Shown one piece after another: positions 23,350 through 35,200 of a stretch of 64,000 nt of DNA. The notes beneath the pieces are model-generated. The model was given only the letters and a program-made list of their open reading frames with translations. It had not been told where the DNA came from and did not search any database. A program made the translations under genes and the position numbers. This DNA is from Piper betle (lineage: Eukaryota > Streptophyta > Magnoliopsida > Piperales > Piperaceae). Location of the stretch: NCBI GenBank assembly GCA_033002965.1, contig JAURVB010000674.1, forward strand, positions 62,001-126,000. Reading direction: 5' to 3'. Each line of letters starts with the position of its first letter. Positions within the stretch are counted from its first letter, which is position 1.

Positions 23350-23675
23350 GTTAATCTTGAACACATAAGATTTTGCCCAGATTCCAATTAACTTCATAAA
23401 ACTACTTAATCAACAACTTATGAACAATATTCCAAATCTTTTACTATTTGCTACAGTATTCCAAATATTCCAATTTACTATTCACCTTAACAAACTGCAC
23501 ACAAGACTTCTAGACTTATATAAACATACAAACATAAGTATAAACAAATAAACAAAAACAAATATTATAAATAAAAGGCGATATGATATTTAAACAGAAT
23601 TTAAGGCATATGGTTCTTGAGAAAGAACAATAAAATAGTCCCGAGAAGGAACAGGTTCAAGAAATAAAGCTTACT

Positions 23676-23681
23676 TTTATT
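23676..23681 (-). terminator. AATAAA polyadenylation signal of the pararetrovirus
   Basis: AATAAA on the minus strand lies about 105 bp downstream of the TATA box. Pararetroviral pregenomic RNAs are terminally redundant, with the poly(A) signal just inside the transcript start, so the placement fits. Confidence 0.5.
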
Positions 23682-23780
23682 AAGAACAGGTTCAGAGATT
23701 TCTAGAGAGAAAAAGATCAGAAGACTTGAGAGAGGGAGATAGTTCCGGCCAATTTCGGATGCGGAAGTAGTAGCCTCGAC

Positions 23781-23796
23781 TCTCTATTTATAGAGA
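23781..23796 (-). promoter_or_regulatory. Pararetroviral TATA box
   Basis: TCTCTATAAATAGAGA, itself a perfect palindrome, matches strong plant TATA boxes of the TATAAATAG type. It is followed on the minus strand by a CT-rich leader (CTCCCTCTCTC) and preceded by the TGAC-containing repeats at 23840-23912. It is the likely pregenomic RNA promoter of the integrated virus. Confidence 0.7.
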
Positions 23797-23839
23797 AATA
23801 TTGAAGACCAACACATCTGGTAATAGACAACTGGATGAC

Positions 23840-23912
23840 CTGCTGATGTGACAAGATAATGTTGACTTGGCAAAATAATGTTGACATGGCAAATTATAGG
23901 TTGACGTGGCAG
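23840..23912 (-). promoter_or_regulatory. 22-bp direct repeats with TGAC cores upstream of the viral TATA box
   Basis: On the plus strand, GTTGACTTGGCA, GTTGACATGGCA and GTTGACGTGGCA recur at about 22-bp steps, with a related GCTGATGTGACA before them. TTGAC and TGACG cores are the W-box and as-1-type sites known from pararetroviral promoters. Position, 45-130 bp upstream of the TATA box on the minus strand, suits an upstream activating region. Confidence 0.55.
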
Positions 23913-23959
23913 ATAAGCTCTGACTATGACTTTCTTGTGGAGGGATGATCTGTCCTAAT

Positions 23960-25380
23960 AATGTTGTTCTGGTAGTAATGGCTATAGATGTATCTGGAGA
24001 GATCATGTTGAATGATGTACAGGGAAAATAGTTGGCTGAGCAGGAGATGTTGCTGAAAGAGCCTTAGATCTAGGTGTTCTAACTGGGGTAGGAGAATCTT
24101 CTTAGTGTGAACATTAATTAACAATATAGCCAGATTCTCCATAACAGAAACATTTCTTAGTTGTCTTGGGCGACAAAGTACAATAGTCAGCAATATGACA
24201 AGGATTTCCACAAAGCGAACACTGGAAATCTTGAGATGTTAATTCTGGTTGTCTATAGCTTCCAAGGATAGGTGTAGAGGGAGATGCCGTTAAAAGTAGT
24301 AAGAACATTATTAATATCCTTTTGACTTAACTGAATAGGGGAATCAAGAACTTCAATTTTAGGGGTAAGAGGATATTGCTGAGTTCCTGAATAGAGATCC
24401 AAAATATATGCCAATCAAATGGCAACATCTTCAGCCATCATAGGGTGATTATGCTTCACCTGCAAATATTACAAATAAACTTTAGGTGGCAGTGCTAGTG
24501 GGTACACTGCAAACACAGGTGGCTATTTTAACATAGATACAGATTTAGATGCAAACGTAGAGACTATTTTAGGAGTTTTACATCTAAAAGATAAAGAAAC
24601 AAAGTCTAAAAACAAAGCTTTTTCTTTTTTTAAAGGGATTGGGTAAACTATATAATGAAATAGGAGAATTGAACCAATCCCACCATCTAATATATATTTT
24701 ATGAGCCAAGGAGGAAATGAAACTACCCATAATATCAACATAATGAAAATATAAATTCCAAGATAAGATCCAAGGAATTTTATAGTAAATTATAAACTAG
24801 AAAAAAACATATCCTAAAGCTAGATCAATTCTTTCTAGGAATAATTTATATTGCTTTTGAATAAAAAGAAGAAGAAAATGCAATTCAAGACCAAATTCTC
24901 TCAATCATTGTGAGAACCAAGAAGGGATTGGAGAAAGTGGTGCAAGATCAACTATAACAAACCAGGAATGCTGTCTAAAATTATTTTTATAGAATAATAT
25001 TCTATCAAAAGCTTCAATATAGTCCCAATAATTATATTCATTAAGAAGCTCGGTAGGAAGAATCTTATCATATATCTTTCTAATAGTATTTGGATTCCCA
25101 TATTCACTTATGCTAATAATTTTTTAATAATTATTTACTCTAAATGATGCATGTTTCAAATTGGTCGGGAAATACTATTTGATAAGCTAACAAGCCTCCG
25201 TGAAACTTATGAGTAATTTCAACTGAATGAGTATCCAGAAGAATAAGTTCAAAATAGTATCTAGTCTTTCTGGATTGAACAGGATAATAGGACAAATACG
25301 GAAGTACTTGATTAGCCAGAATAGATGGGTCTTCCTGTTGTAGAGCATCAAGAGAGTAGTCAAGAAAGCAGACATGTAAA
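23960..25380 (-). pseudogene. Post-RNase H and coat-type region with double CCHC, decayed
   Basis: The minus-strand region from 25380 to about 24500 is broken by stops but shows hydrophobic and Trp-rich stretches resembling caulimovirid coat-side sequence. At about 24240-24140 come two closely spaced knuckles: the first is CSLCGNPCHIADYC, and the second is damaged (it begins CFCYGES). CCHC knuckles in this family sit at the C-terminal end of the coat protein and bind nucleic acid. Here they lie downstream of RNase H and directly upstream of the promoter. The plus-strand copy at 27278-27621 keeps the same junction. Confidence 0.55.
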
Positions 25381-25439
25381 GGATTTGTCTTTTGAATATA
25401 AGAACTTAATATACGATAAGAATTCTTTGGAGTATTAGG

Positions 25440-27285
25440 TTTGGAATCATTATCATGGTCAAAGTCTTTTTCATAACTATTGCAAAAACAAGTGAGAGAA
25501 GAGAGTTAGTATTGCCTTTAATAAATTCTATATCGAAATAAAAAATAGCTAGTAAAACCTGCCAACGAGCAAAACTATATTTAGAAGCTAAGTTTTTAAC
25601 ATTTTTTCTAATATGTCTTTTCCAACTTTATAATCTATTCTTAATAAGAATTTCTGATTAAGAAGATCATCCTGAAATTTCAACATACAATTAACAATAC
25701 TTAACATCTCTTTTTAAGAGTGGGATATTTTGCTTGGGTTGGATTCCACAATCCAGAATTTGTATCTTATAATATTTAAGATTTGTTTAAAGATACCCTC
25801 ATATTTTAGATTAGGTGCAACATTTTCTACTATCTTTAAAGAGATAGGATTAGCTAAAGATAGACAATGAAGATATTTAACTTTATTGTTAATATTTTGA
25901 ACAGTTTTAGTATGAACATTTGTCCATGGTGGAGGAATTTTCTTTAATCACTATTGTAAAAGTTTACAATCTTTGGCTAATTCTTCATAAAAATCTGATA
26001 TATAATTTAAACTACCTAAAAATCTTTGTAATTGATTTTTGTTTACTAATTCATCTGAAAATTTAGATGAAAATTCAATAAATCATTGAATGTGTTTAAT
26101 ATAACCTTTTTTCTATATCATGACCTAGATATCTAATTTTAGATTGTATTAAGACCATCTTCTTTTTAGATAAGACTATACCATTTGTCTTAGCAATCTT
26201 ATAAAATTGATTAAAGTGTTTAAAATGTTGTTCTAAGGAATTAGAATAGATTAAAATATATATTCTATACAAAGATTAAATATATCATTCATTATTTTTT
26301 GAAACTCTAAAGGAGCATTTTTTAATCCAAATGGCATTACATTCTATTAGAGGGAGCATTAAATGTCGTTTTATATCTATCTTTTCATTAATCTAAATTT
26401 GCCAAAATCCAGATTTTAAATTAAACTTACTAATCACATGAGCATTATAGAATCTTTTTAATAAATCCTTTTTATTAGGTATAGGATATCTTATCCATTT
26501 TAAAACTTTATTTAAAGGTTTATAATTGATAACTAACCTTGGAACACCTCTTTCTATTTTAGATGTTTTATATACATAAAAAGCCGAACAGGACTAAGGA
26601 GATTTACTAGGTCTAATTAATTTATTATCTAATAAAATTGTCATTTCTTATTGAGAATATTGAACCAATTCTTTACTCATTTGAATTGGTCTAGCCTTTG
26701 TTGGTATATGGGATTCATGAAATGTATCTTCATAAGGAAAAGTAACTTTATTACATTTTCTATTCCAAAAAGAACTAGGAAGTTCACTACATAAATTATT
26801 TTTAAATAATTTTTTAATATGTTTAATATTTTCTAAAATTTCTTTTGATACCAATCTTTTCTCCAAAGTTAAACTTCTAACTTCTTCTTCTAAAAAAATT
26901 ATATGTTTATTCTTTTGAAATGATTTTTCTTTTAAATTTGATATTAATGTTTTATGTACAAGAAATTCTAGATTAAAAGTAATTTCCTTACCTTTAAATC
27001 TAGTATGGATCCAAGTATCATCAGTAGTAAAAGGTTCAATAATTAAAGTAAAGGGATTTCCTAGAATCACTTCTATTCCATCTTGAACTAATATGAAAGT
27101 TAAATATAAACACGTATTATTCATACAAACAACCACATGGGGTAATTTATACTTAATTTTTAATTTTTGATCATTTATAGTAGATAAAGTTTGTTTAGTT
27201 TTTTTATAATAATGAGTAGGAAGTAATCCTTCTCTAATTATATTTCTATCAGCTCCAGTATCATATAAACTTCTCCCCTATTCAG
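25440..27285 (-). pseudogene. Pararetroviral protease-RT-RNase H block
   Basis: The minus strand begins with the aspartic protease site DTGAD (27248-27262). It then runs open without a stop to 26648 (about 210 codons), covering the protease and the start of RT (a Lys-Ala-Arg-Pro-Ile-Gln segment near 26680). Beyond this RT is broken: MPFGLKNAP is readable near 26330, but the region where the catalytic Tyr-x-Asp-Asp should be (about 26240-26290) is scrambled. A connection segment is readable at about 26070-25960, and RNase H remnants (RWQVLL, about 25560) follow. No integrase is present. The polyprotein is dead. Confidence 0.75.
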
Positions 27286-27760
27286 TTAACTCAAAAGGAT
27301 ATTAACGATGTTCTTACTACTCGAATGGCATCTCCTTCTACTCCTATCCTTGGAGGTTATGGACAACCAGAATTAACATTTCAAGATTTCCAGTGTTCTC
27401 TTTGTGGAAATACTGGTCATATTGCTGACTATTGTACTTTGTCACCCAAGACAGCTAAGAAATGTTTCTATTGTGGAGAATTTTGCTATACTGTTAATCA
27501 ATGTTCACACAGAGGAAATTCTCTTACCCTAGTTAGAACACCTGGATCTGAGTCTCTTTCGGCTATTTTAGCAACACTCCTCCTCAGCCAGCTATTTCCC
27601 CTGTACATCCATTTAACATGAGTTCTCCATATACATCTATAGCTATTACTGCCGGAACAACATTATTAGGACATATCATCCCTCCACATGATAAGCTGAC
27701 AAGAAAGTCATAGTACGAGCTTATCAGCCACGTTAGCCTATAATCTACCATGTCAGCATT
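27278..27760 (+). pseudogene. Inverted second copy of the CCHC-to-promoter segment
   Basis: In plus orientation, CCCCTATTCAGTTA at about 27278 begins a segment matching the reverse complement of about 24345-23870. It contains two knuckles, CSLCGNTGHIADYC and CFYCGEFCYTVNQC (the second has Cys where His or Gly is usual), followed by the same CATCCCTCCACA...CAAGAAAGTCATAG...GAGCTTATC run into the promoter repeats (CCATGTCAGCATTATC). Its frame is open from about 27325 to 27621, better preserved than the minus copy. It abuts the protease block head-to-head. Confidence 0.75.
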
Positions 27761-27762
27761 AT

Positions 27763-27824
27763 CTTTTATATATATATATATATATAGACACACACACACA
27801 TATACATATACATACATACATATT
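27763..27824. repeat. (TA)n/(CA)n compound microsatellite at the pararetrovirus edge
   Basis: A TA run of about 20 bp is followed by an ACACACAC tract and CATACATA repeats. It immediately follows the plus-strand viral promoter fragment. Confidence 0.9.
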
Positions 27825-28267
27825 GAATGAATGGCGAGGACCCAGGAGGTAAATGGTTGTATGCAAAGCACAAATTATACATCCCTACATAACTATTAAT
27901 TTTTTTATCATAATTTCATTTTGTCAAAAATTAAATAGTATTGGTGTATCATTTTTTCAAAATTTAAATAGTAATATAGAAAATTTTATATGAGTTCCGA
28001 GGTAGTAAAATGTAGGCGCCCCCCAATCAATTTGGACCATTTGATACAAAGACGACCCAAATAAATTATATTTTTAAAATAAAATTCAACTTCCTCCCCT
28101 TGCTCGCCTACCCCCATAGACGACTGTCATAGAATCTGGTAGGAGGCACCCAGATCTTGCCACTTGCGGCCATATCCGCCTCCCACTAGTCGGGTTCAAC
28201 TGGGTTCACCTAGATCTAACCAAAGTCTCTTTGGACCTTGCTTATGGCGGCCAGATTCAGTGGTAAG

Positions 28268-31114
28268 TGTAACACCCTTTCGGCTCACCCGTGAACCGAC
28301 CCGGAAATGTCACCGGCGACCGAACCGTTCGCTAATCTACTGGGTTCGGTTAAGCCGACCCGGATCTGCCCTCGGTGTCTCAAGATGGAGATGCAAACAT
28401 GAAATGCATGGATGGGATGCGTGGGTTCTAACATAGTCCTACATGCATGCTATGATGTACAAACGAAAACAAGACAAAATAATAAATGAGAAACCAAAAG
28501 AAAATATATACTATTTTATAAAAATACGGTAACACATACTAATCTACCATAACATTCAACCATTATCTCATTCGTTTTTACCTGAGCCGAGTCTGAACTC
28601 CAAGGCTCCCTACTCATTCATATTTATCAGTTCGTTTCATAACAAGTAATTCACTCAAGCAAACACATCAAAATTATCATTTACATAACAATAACACACC
28701 ATCATTATACGTTACACGCAGCAGGTACATGTGTGCGCGGTTCCATGCTGCTCCTCTGCAGTCCCGATAGCTTTCATCGCTTGCATTCCTCACCTACATA
28801 TATATAGAAAAACCGTCAGTAACGAGTGTTACCGGCCCGAAAAATAACTAATATCAATCGGGCACAGGAGAGCAAACTCTCCTGTTGAATCAAACCATAT
28901 ACTTCCTCAAGAACTCTCATCAGGGCACATACGGGAGCCGTCGCCCTCGGGTCGACAGTGTCCCCCTATCTTTCACATTCTCATGCCTCGGCCATTTCTC
29001 TATTGCTTCTCGCGTCAAATCTCATTCCTTTCCACCCTCTGCACCTTCCATATTACTCCTGGCCTTGAGCACGAAGGTCGAGTACTCTCAGGCAGTCGCC
29101 TTCAGTACCCTTTGAAACCACAAGTCTAGACATGCGCTGCAATGCAGTACCCATGAACCTCCACACTTCTCCGGGTTTGAGGAACTCAAAGGTGGAGTTG
29201 TCAGGATCCCTCGGGAATGAAACGGCCCGCACACCATTCCAGAGCCCACTATCGACACACACGTGCCCGCTCGCGTAGCACAGTAGTCGGATTTCCCTCA
29301 TTCAATCTCTCACTGAAAACGCGAAAACTATACATATATAAAGGTCTGGGTTGGGATTTATACAATAGGCCCGAAGGCAATGTGAGCTGGATCTGAAGTT
29401 AGAAAACAAACTCGAGGGATCTCATCCTCGAGGGTTATTAATCCAAAGAATCGTTGGCTAAATGGCCTGAGTTAAGTGGGATCCGATAAAACGCCACTTA
29501 ACTCGTCCTGCACATTATAAACCAAATACACAATAGAATAGCGTAAATCAGAGAACGAGTCCTAAACGGACCTGGTAGAAGCTCCAAACGGGTCCACGCG
29601 CCTAGGCGGCGAGCTCCTACACCGTACCTACACAATCAAGCTAAAAACTAACGCCCGCATGATGAATCACACATCCTATAGCATGCACACACAATCAACA
29701 CAATCACACATCAATCAACACACATCAACCTATATCAATTCTAGCAAGTCTACTTAGGCTAGTTTGTATTAAATCATGATCATTACCTAGTTACCCTAAT
29801 TAGTTTCTTAGCCTCCATTTTTAACACCACTCAATCAAACAAATTTCATATTTTATCCTTAATCAAATCTACATTTATATATATTATTATAACATACAAT
29901 TCACCAATCCTAGCATGCAATTCTAATAATCAATACTTTCAAATAATTAAATTAAAATAAATTATACCTCGCGTCGTAGAAAATTGGCGACGGTTAGGGT
30001 TTCCGTTTCGTGGCTCGAAACTCGAATTCGGCGTCCGAAGTCCGATCAGATTGGACTGGGTGCGTTCGGCGGATGATCCGGCGAGTTTCCCAAGAATCCA
30101 ATTTTTTCGGCGGTTCCGGCGGTTTTCCGGCGAGTGTCGACGGTTTTCCGGCGGATTTCGGCGGTTTTCCGGCAATGATTCGGGACGGGGCAATCAGGGG
30201 GTCTATCGGCACCAGCTCGACGAGCTTGGTCCAATGGTGGTGTCAAACAGGGTAGCCGAGGTGGCGATGGCCGTCAACGGCGGCATCAAAAACGGGTGGC
30301 GGTGGCGGTGTGCTCCGATCGGGGCTACAGCCGGCCTCGACGGCGGTCGGGATGGTGGGGGAAACGTCGGCGACGGCGAGGGGGTGGTTGTCAAGGCCAC
30401 AGCGGCGGCGGCGCGGCCCAGACGGCGGCAAAATCCGGCTCAGAGTGGCGACGGCCGAGGTGGTTTCGTGGGGCGATTCTGACGTCGTAGCGGCGAGATG
30501 GTGGTCGGGGTGGGTCGTGGCGGCACGACGACTGCACGGCGGGGCGGGGCGGCGTTGATCGGCGGCAGTGCAGCGTCGGCAGTGGCGGCAGCAGCGACGA
30601 CCGTGGGCGGCGCGACTAGGGTTTGGAAGGGTAAGTGTCGGGAGGAAGAAGAAGTATTCTCAATGGAAAACTCGTAAATAAGTATTGACTCGATTCCTAA
30701 TCGTGTCAAAATAATAACTAGTTTGTAATAAATTCTAAAAAAATCTAGAAAAATATGGAAAAATTCCATAAAATAAAACAAACACAAGAACATCCAAATG
30801 GCATGCTCTATAACTAATAACCCACCCAAATATAATCCAACGCGCCCAAACGCGTTATTCGGCCTAAAACTATTTCTACAATCAAACATATAAAAAGAAA
30901 AAAATGGCATACTTTCATATATTCTGATAACTCATATCTCACCATCTTCTCCACGTTATCATTATATATTCAGGTACACCTGACTCTCATCGCTCATAAC
31001 TCACGGCTGGCCTCGACTCAGCACGCGGTTCATGAAACTAACTCGACTCGAACCAACGGTTGAACCGACTGGTTCGATAACGTAAAATCCCTCACTCGAG
31101 TCATGGGTTTTACA
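28268..31114 (-). mobile_element. Solo LTR, 2847 bp (copy 1)
   Basis: It begins TGTAACACCC and ends GGGTTTTACA. It is flanked by a perfect 5-bp duplication GTAAG (28263-28267 and 31115-31119). There is no internal gag-pol. The same sequence recurs inverted at 54600-57472. Size and TGTAACACCC terminus fit chromovirus (Del/Tekay-like) Gypsy LTRs, which leave solo copies by recombination between the two LTRs. A GC-rich half (about 30000-30640) gives many overlapping open frames that are not genes. The strand given is relative to copy 2; absolute orientation is not settled. Confidence 0.85.
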
Positions 31115-31871
31115 GTAAGCAACCAGCTAGATCTAGTCACGCCAAATCTACTAGCCATGGACTAGCTTCAACATGGATAGTCGGCCGCTAGCGAGGGGAG
31201 CGGGATATTTTTTATGTTTTGTTTAAATATAAGTCATCCTCGTAATCATAAGTTTCTTTTATTAATATAATTTAAATTGATTATTTTTTATAAGATATTA
31301 ATATTCTTGGAGAACTATATTCTTTAAGAAGAGAGCCCGTTATAAGTTTCTTTTGTCCAAAGCAAATTTCATTAATAAAAATATAGGGTAAAATAGTTTG
31401 AGGGTAAAAAATTCATTACTGATCTTTGCAGAGCAAGTTATGCACTGTCAGAAAAATCGTAACTCGAACTCGATTGGTAATGGAGTCCATCGATTCTTTC
31501 AAGGCAACATAGTATTTTTTTTTAATATGAGCCATAAAATACAGTAAAATATTTTATTATTCGACGTCGAGGATGACTGTCAGTCGCTAACGCTCGGTTT
31601 TATCCCTAATTTTGCCAAGATAATTATAGATTGGTAAGATTAACAAAAGAAAACCATCAAATGAAAAACTTTTGATTCTTAAAAAGTAAGAAAACAAACC
31701 ACACTAATGATGAAAGGCCTAAATCAAGTAAAAACAAATTAGAATGAAACTTAACCAAACTAAACAAAAACTTCAACTCTTGTCCTGCATCAATTTTACA
31801 ATTATCACTGGGATATATACCGACAAGAAAATAATGAGGGATCTGCACTTTTCACTTTGCAGAGCAATTTT

Positions 31872-31877
31872 TTTATT
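31872..31877 (-). terminator. Candidate poly(A) signal of the REN1-like gene
   Basis: AATAAA on the minus strand lies about 345 bp downstream of the stop codon at 32223, a normal length for a plant 3' UTR. No other gene signal lies between. Confidence 0.45.
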
Positions 31878-32222
31878 ACATTGAAAGATTTGTACCCTAA
31901 GATGTACAGGTTATAAATAGATATATATTCTTCACCAGAACTGCAACATGATATTCAGATATAAATCCTAGCTGCAGTTTACTGTCCCCAGTTGCAGGTG
32001 TGCACCTCATAAGAGGTGCATTTCTTTAGCCATGATAACAGTGACTGTCGTCTCTTGATCCCTTTTTTGTATAGTTTCAAATATGCACTAATGATCCAGA
32101 GATTGTTAGACAAACTTGCCCAGTAGATTACAACAGCTATCAGAAAACCAAACTTGACTGTGAAGAGGCAATATCTTGATCAACTGTACACATAGCATCA
32201 GCAGCCTTTTCAAGAACCACTG

Positions 32223-35200
32223 TCATCTGGAGTTTGTTCTTGAAGGTGCAGAAGGCTCAATATGAGGAAGAAGACAAGCATCGATTGGAAACTCATTTGA
32301 TGATGACCTTCTTTCCCGTCTAAAGTTGAACCGGTTTGTCAGACGGCTTAACGCAGATGAAGCATTTTGAACCTGATTGATTGGGAGATGACAAAGTTCA
32401 TGACACAATATTATTTTGTGGATAACAAGAGAAATGATTAATTAAGGTGGAAAAGTACCTCATTCCTCCCTGCAACTTTCTTAGATGATGAAGCAGGTGC
32501 TGTAAACAAGACATCCTCATTGGAGGAACATGTGTTTGTGCCTTTGTTCTTTTTAGATGAAGTAGAGGGGTCCTTCAGAACTTCCTCCATTGACACACCA
32601 GCATTAATTTGCACTCGTGCTGGTTTTTCTTCGGCAGATTGCGCACCACCACTACATGGAGCGAACTTGGGACTATTATTTTCTCTTGACAAATAAGATA
32701 ATCGCCCTTTTCTTTTTGAGTTTGGCTGATCTTTGTCTTTGAATGCAACATTCTCGGCATTGGTTGACTTACTGTTCACATTTGCTGATCTACTTATTTG
32801 TTGTTTCTGGGAAAGGCTTTTATTTGCAGAGACAGTTGTTGACTCCATCCCTTTCAGGTTGTTGTTTGTGTTAGTTGAATTTGTATGCTTCATAGGTTGA
32901 AAAAAATTTGCTTCAGGCACTCTGGTATTTTTCACATAATCACCCTCATGCTGTTTCTGAGGAGATGAGTTAATTAGAGAATTTAGATTTTGAATTGTGA
33001 CAACATCCTTTTCGGCCTGCAGCGGGGTATGCTGTACATAAAGAAGACAACAAGATAAGATATAAGTGAATGCTTATAAGGAGTATGTGTCAAATTGTTA
33101 TGGTAAGTATTGTAAGATTCCCTCCCTAACAACATAAGCCTTTAGAAATGATAATTATATTTAAAATGAAAACCAACAGCCCTTCAGATTCCACCAAAAG
33201 TAAAATGCCTATGGGAGTGTTTTAGCCCCTCTTAAAAGAATGTTTGCATTTGGAAAAGAGTATTACGCCAAAGATCAAAAGATTTTCAAAGCTTTCACAA
33301 GCAGTGATTTTTCAGTAAGTATATTCTAACAAGAGTATCAGAAAATAATGACCTTTCCAGCAAAGCTCTTTGTGCATTTTGGTTCCAATTTCCTGAACAT
33401 CACATGCATGGAAAAAAACATAAACAAGCAATTTCCAAGATGTATTAAGAAATAAACCAGAGGTCAAATTGTGGCCTGTCTAAAGCTATATCTAATACAT
33501 ACTTGATAACAAGTAGAGGAATGCAGAATTCTAGGCTATTCAGATTATATTCTTCTTAAGTAAATTTCTGAACTAATGAGGCAAGACACTAGCAATATTA
33601 CCTGTATTTCACATTTGTGTCACAAAAAGTGAAAAGTTAAGTACAACAAAGACACCAAGGTCACAATGTGAATGTTACTACTGGGTCAGAAAATAATATC
33701 AGGGTCGATGAAAGATCATCCAAATCCAACAATCCATGCATGGTAGTGATGACAAATACCTATCACTGACTATAAAATGATAAGAATAACTAAGAGCAGG
33801 ATGACATATATGCTTGCTTACTGGCTTGATTCAATATTGGAAATAGAATAACTCTGGCCACATGATTCACAGTGTCGTCTATCTTGAAGCTGTTGATTAA
33901 GCTGCCCCTGAAGATCTCGAACCTTCTCCTTCAACTTAGTAACATCAGCTTCAGCTAGTGCAACTTCTTCTAAACCCACTCTAGTCTGTACAATAAAAAA
34001 GAAAAATTACTTCCTATTAATTAAATTTAAATTCATGTAAATTTTCTCTAAAGAAAGATACCTTGATGTCCAAATCAAGGAAATCAGACAAACATTTCTC
34101 TGCAGGCATGCCAAGACCGGCCACCAATGCTGCTCGCAATTCTCTTTCTCTCTGTAACTGTTCCTGTAGCCTTAACACCTGTAGTAACATGAAATTTTAC
34201 ACCTTAGAAGTTTTAGATTTCAACAATTGGTTAAAACTATAAGTTCGAGCATTTAGATAAAATATTTTTTTAATCATCATCCACCAATGCGATAGAAATT
34301 CTGAAAATCTGGAGTAGAAGAAAATAAATAAACAATAATATCAGTGAGAGAAAGCTGCATCCGTGTGGGTTAAACCACAAAATGACCTTAACAGCCTCAA
34401 GAAGTTCAATTTTTTTGTGATTTTGTAAATAAACAAAATTTGAGACATAACAAAAATGACCTACATACAGTTCATAGTTTGATGCTCAGGGCAAAGCCAG
34501 CATCAGAATGATTATCCCCGTGATATAGCAAGCAAAATTTCACTTAAATTAAATGCGCGTGAATAGTTCCCCCCAACAAATATTAGTGTAAGACGTCCAA
34601 CCACTTTCAACAAAGATGGTTCCCTGCTTTAATTGAATAAGGGAGGAACTGCTTCAAATAATAGCTATTTATTCAAAAAACTAAGAAAGAAAGAAAAAGA
34701 ACTGATGAAGAAGAAGAAGAAACCAAAATAATCAGCAGGTAAATGGTGGCATCCACAATATTTATATGCCATGTGTATTATTCTTTCAAGATAAATAGTG
34801 CCATTAAGCATACTTCTTGTTCAAGGGCCAAACGTCGCTCACGCAAAGCCTGTTTTCTCCTGTCTAAACTGGTTTGTAAGATAGAAATTTCTTCTGCCTA
34901 CAGTAATCCCACGAAACCATGTCATGTTGTAAATCAAGAAAGGAAAAAGCATATTCAGAATACTAATTTATAATATGTTGATGCTATAACCGCATACCTC
35001 CCTCGCTATTTTCTTTTGCAAGTCATTCTTACTAATCTCTAGCTTCTGAATTTCTATCCTGAATATTGAAAAATAGTTAAGTTCAAGTAAACTGGACAGT
35101 TGATTGCGCAATGTTGTAGTGCACATGTGATGACTGAATTAACCTCAACTACACGTTCAAGTTAGTATAATGAAGCACACTTAGCAAGAAACTTTCAAAA

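Larger units (their letters stand above)
21490..27760 (-). mobile_element. Endogenous pararetrovirus (Caulimoviridae-type), rearranged
   Basis: Minus-strand blocks, in order from 27290 down: aspartic protease, RT and RNase H (to about 25440); a coat-like region ending in two CCHC knuckles (25380-23960); a promoter and leader with a tRNA-Met primer site (about 23940-23220); and a movement-protein region (23201 to about 21490). A second CCHC-plus-promoter segment lies in the plus orientation at 27278-27760. There are no LTRs and no integrase, which with the movement protein separates this from Gypsy elements. Many stops and frameshifts are present, so it is a dead integration. Genus is uncertain; a florendovirus- or petuvirus-like lineage is plausible. 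Confidence 0.82.

Noticed and set aside
21490..27760. Gypsy retrotransposon as explanation for the RT block
   Set aside because: No integrase and no LTRs, while a movement-protein region and a virus-type promoter/primer arrangement are present.
30003..30910. Frames of up to 156 codons
   Set aside because: They fall in the GC-rich half of solo LTR copy 1, and equivalent frames occur in copy 2 at 55038-55754.
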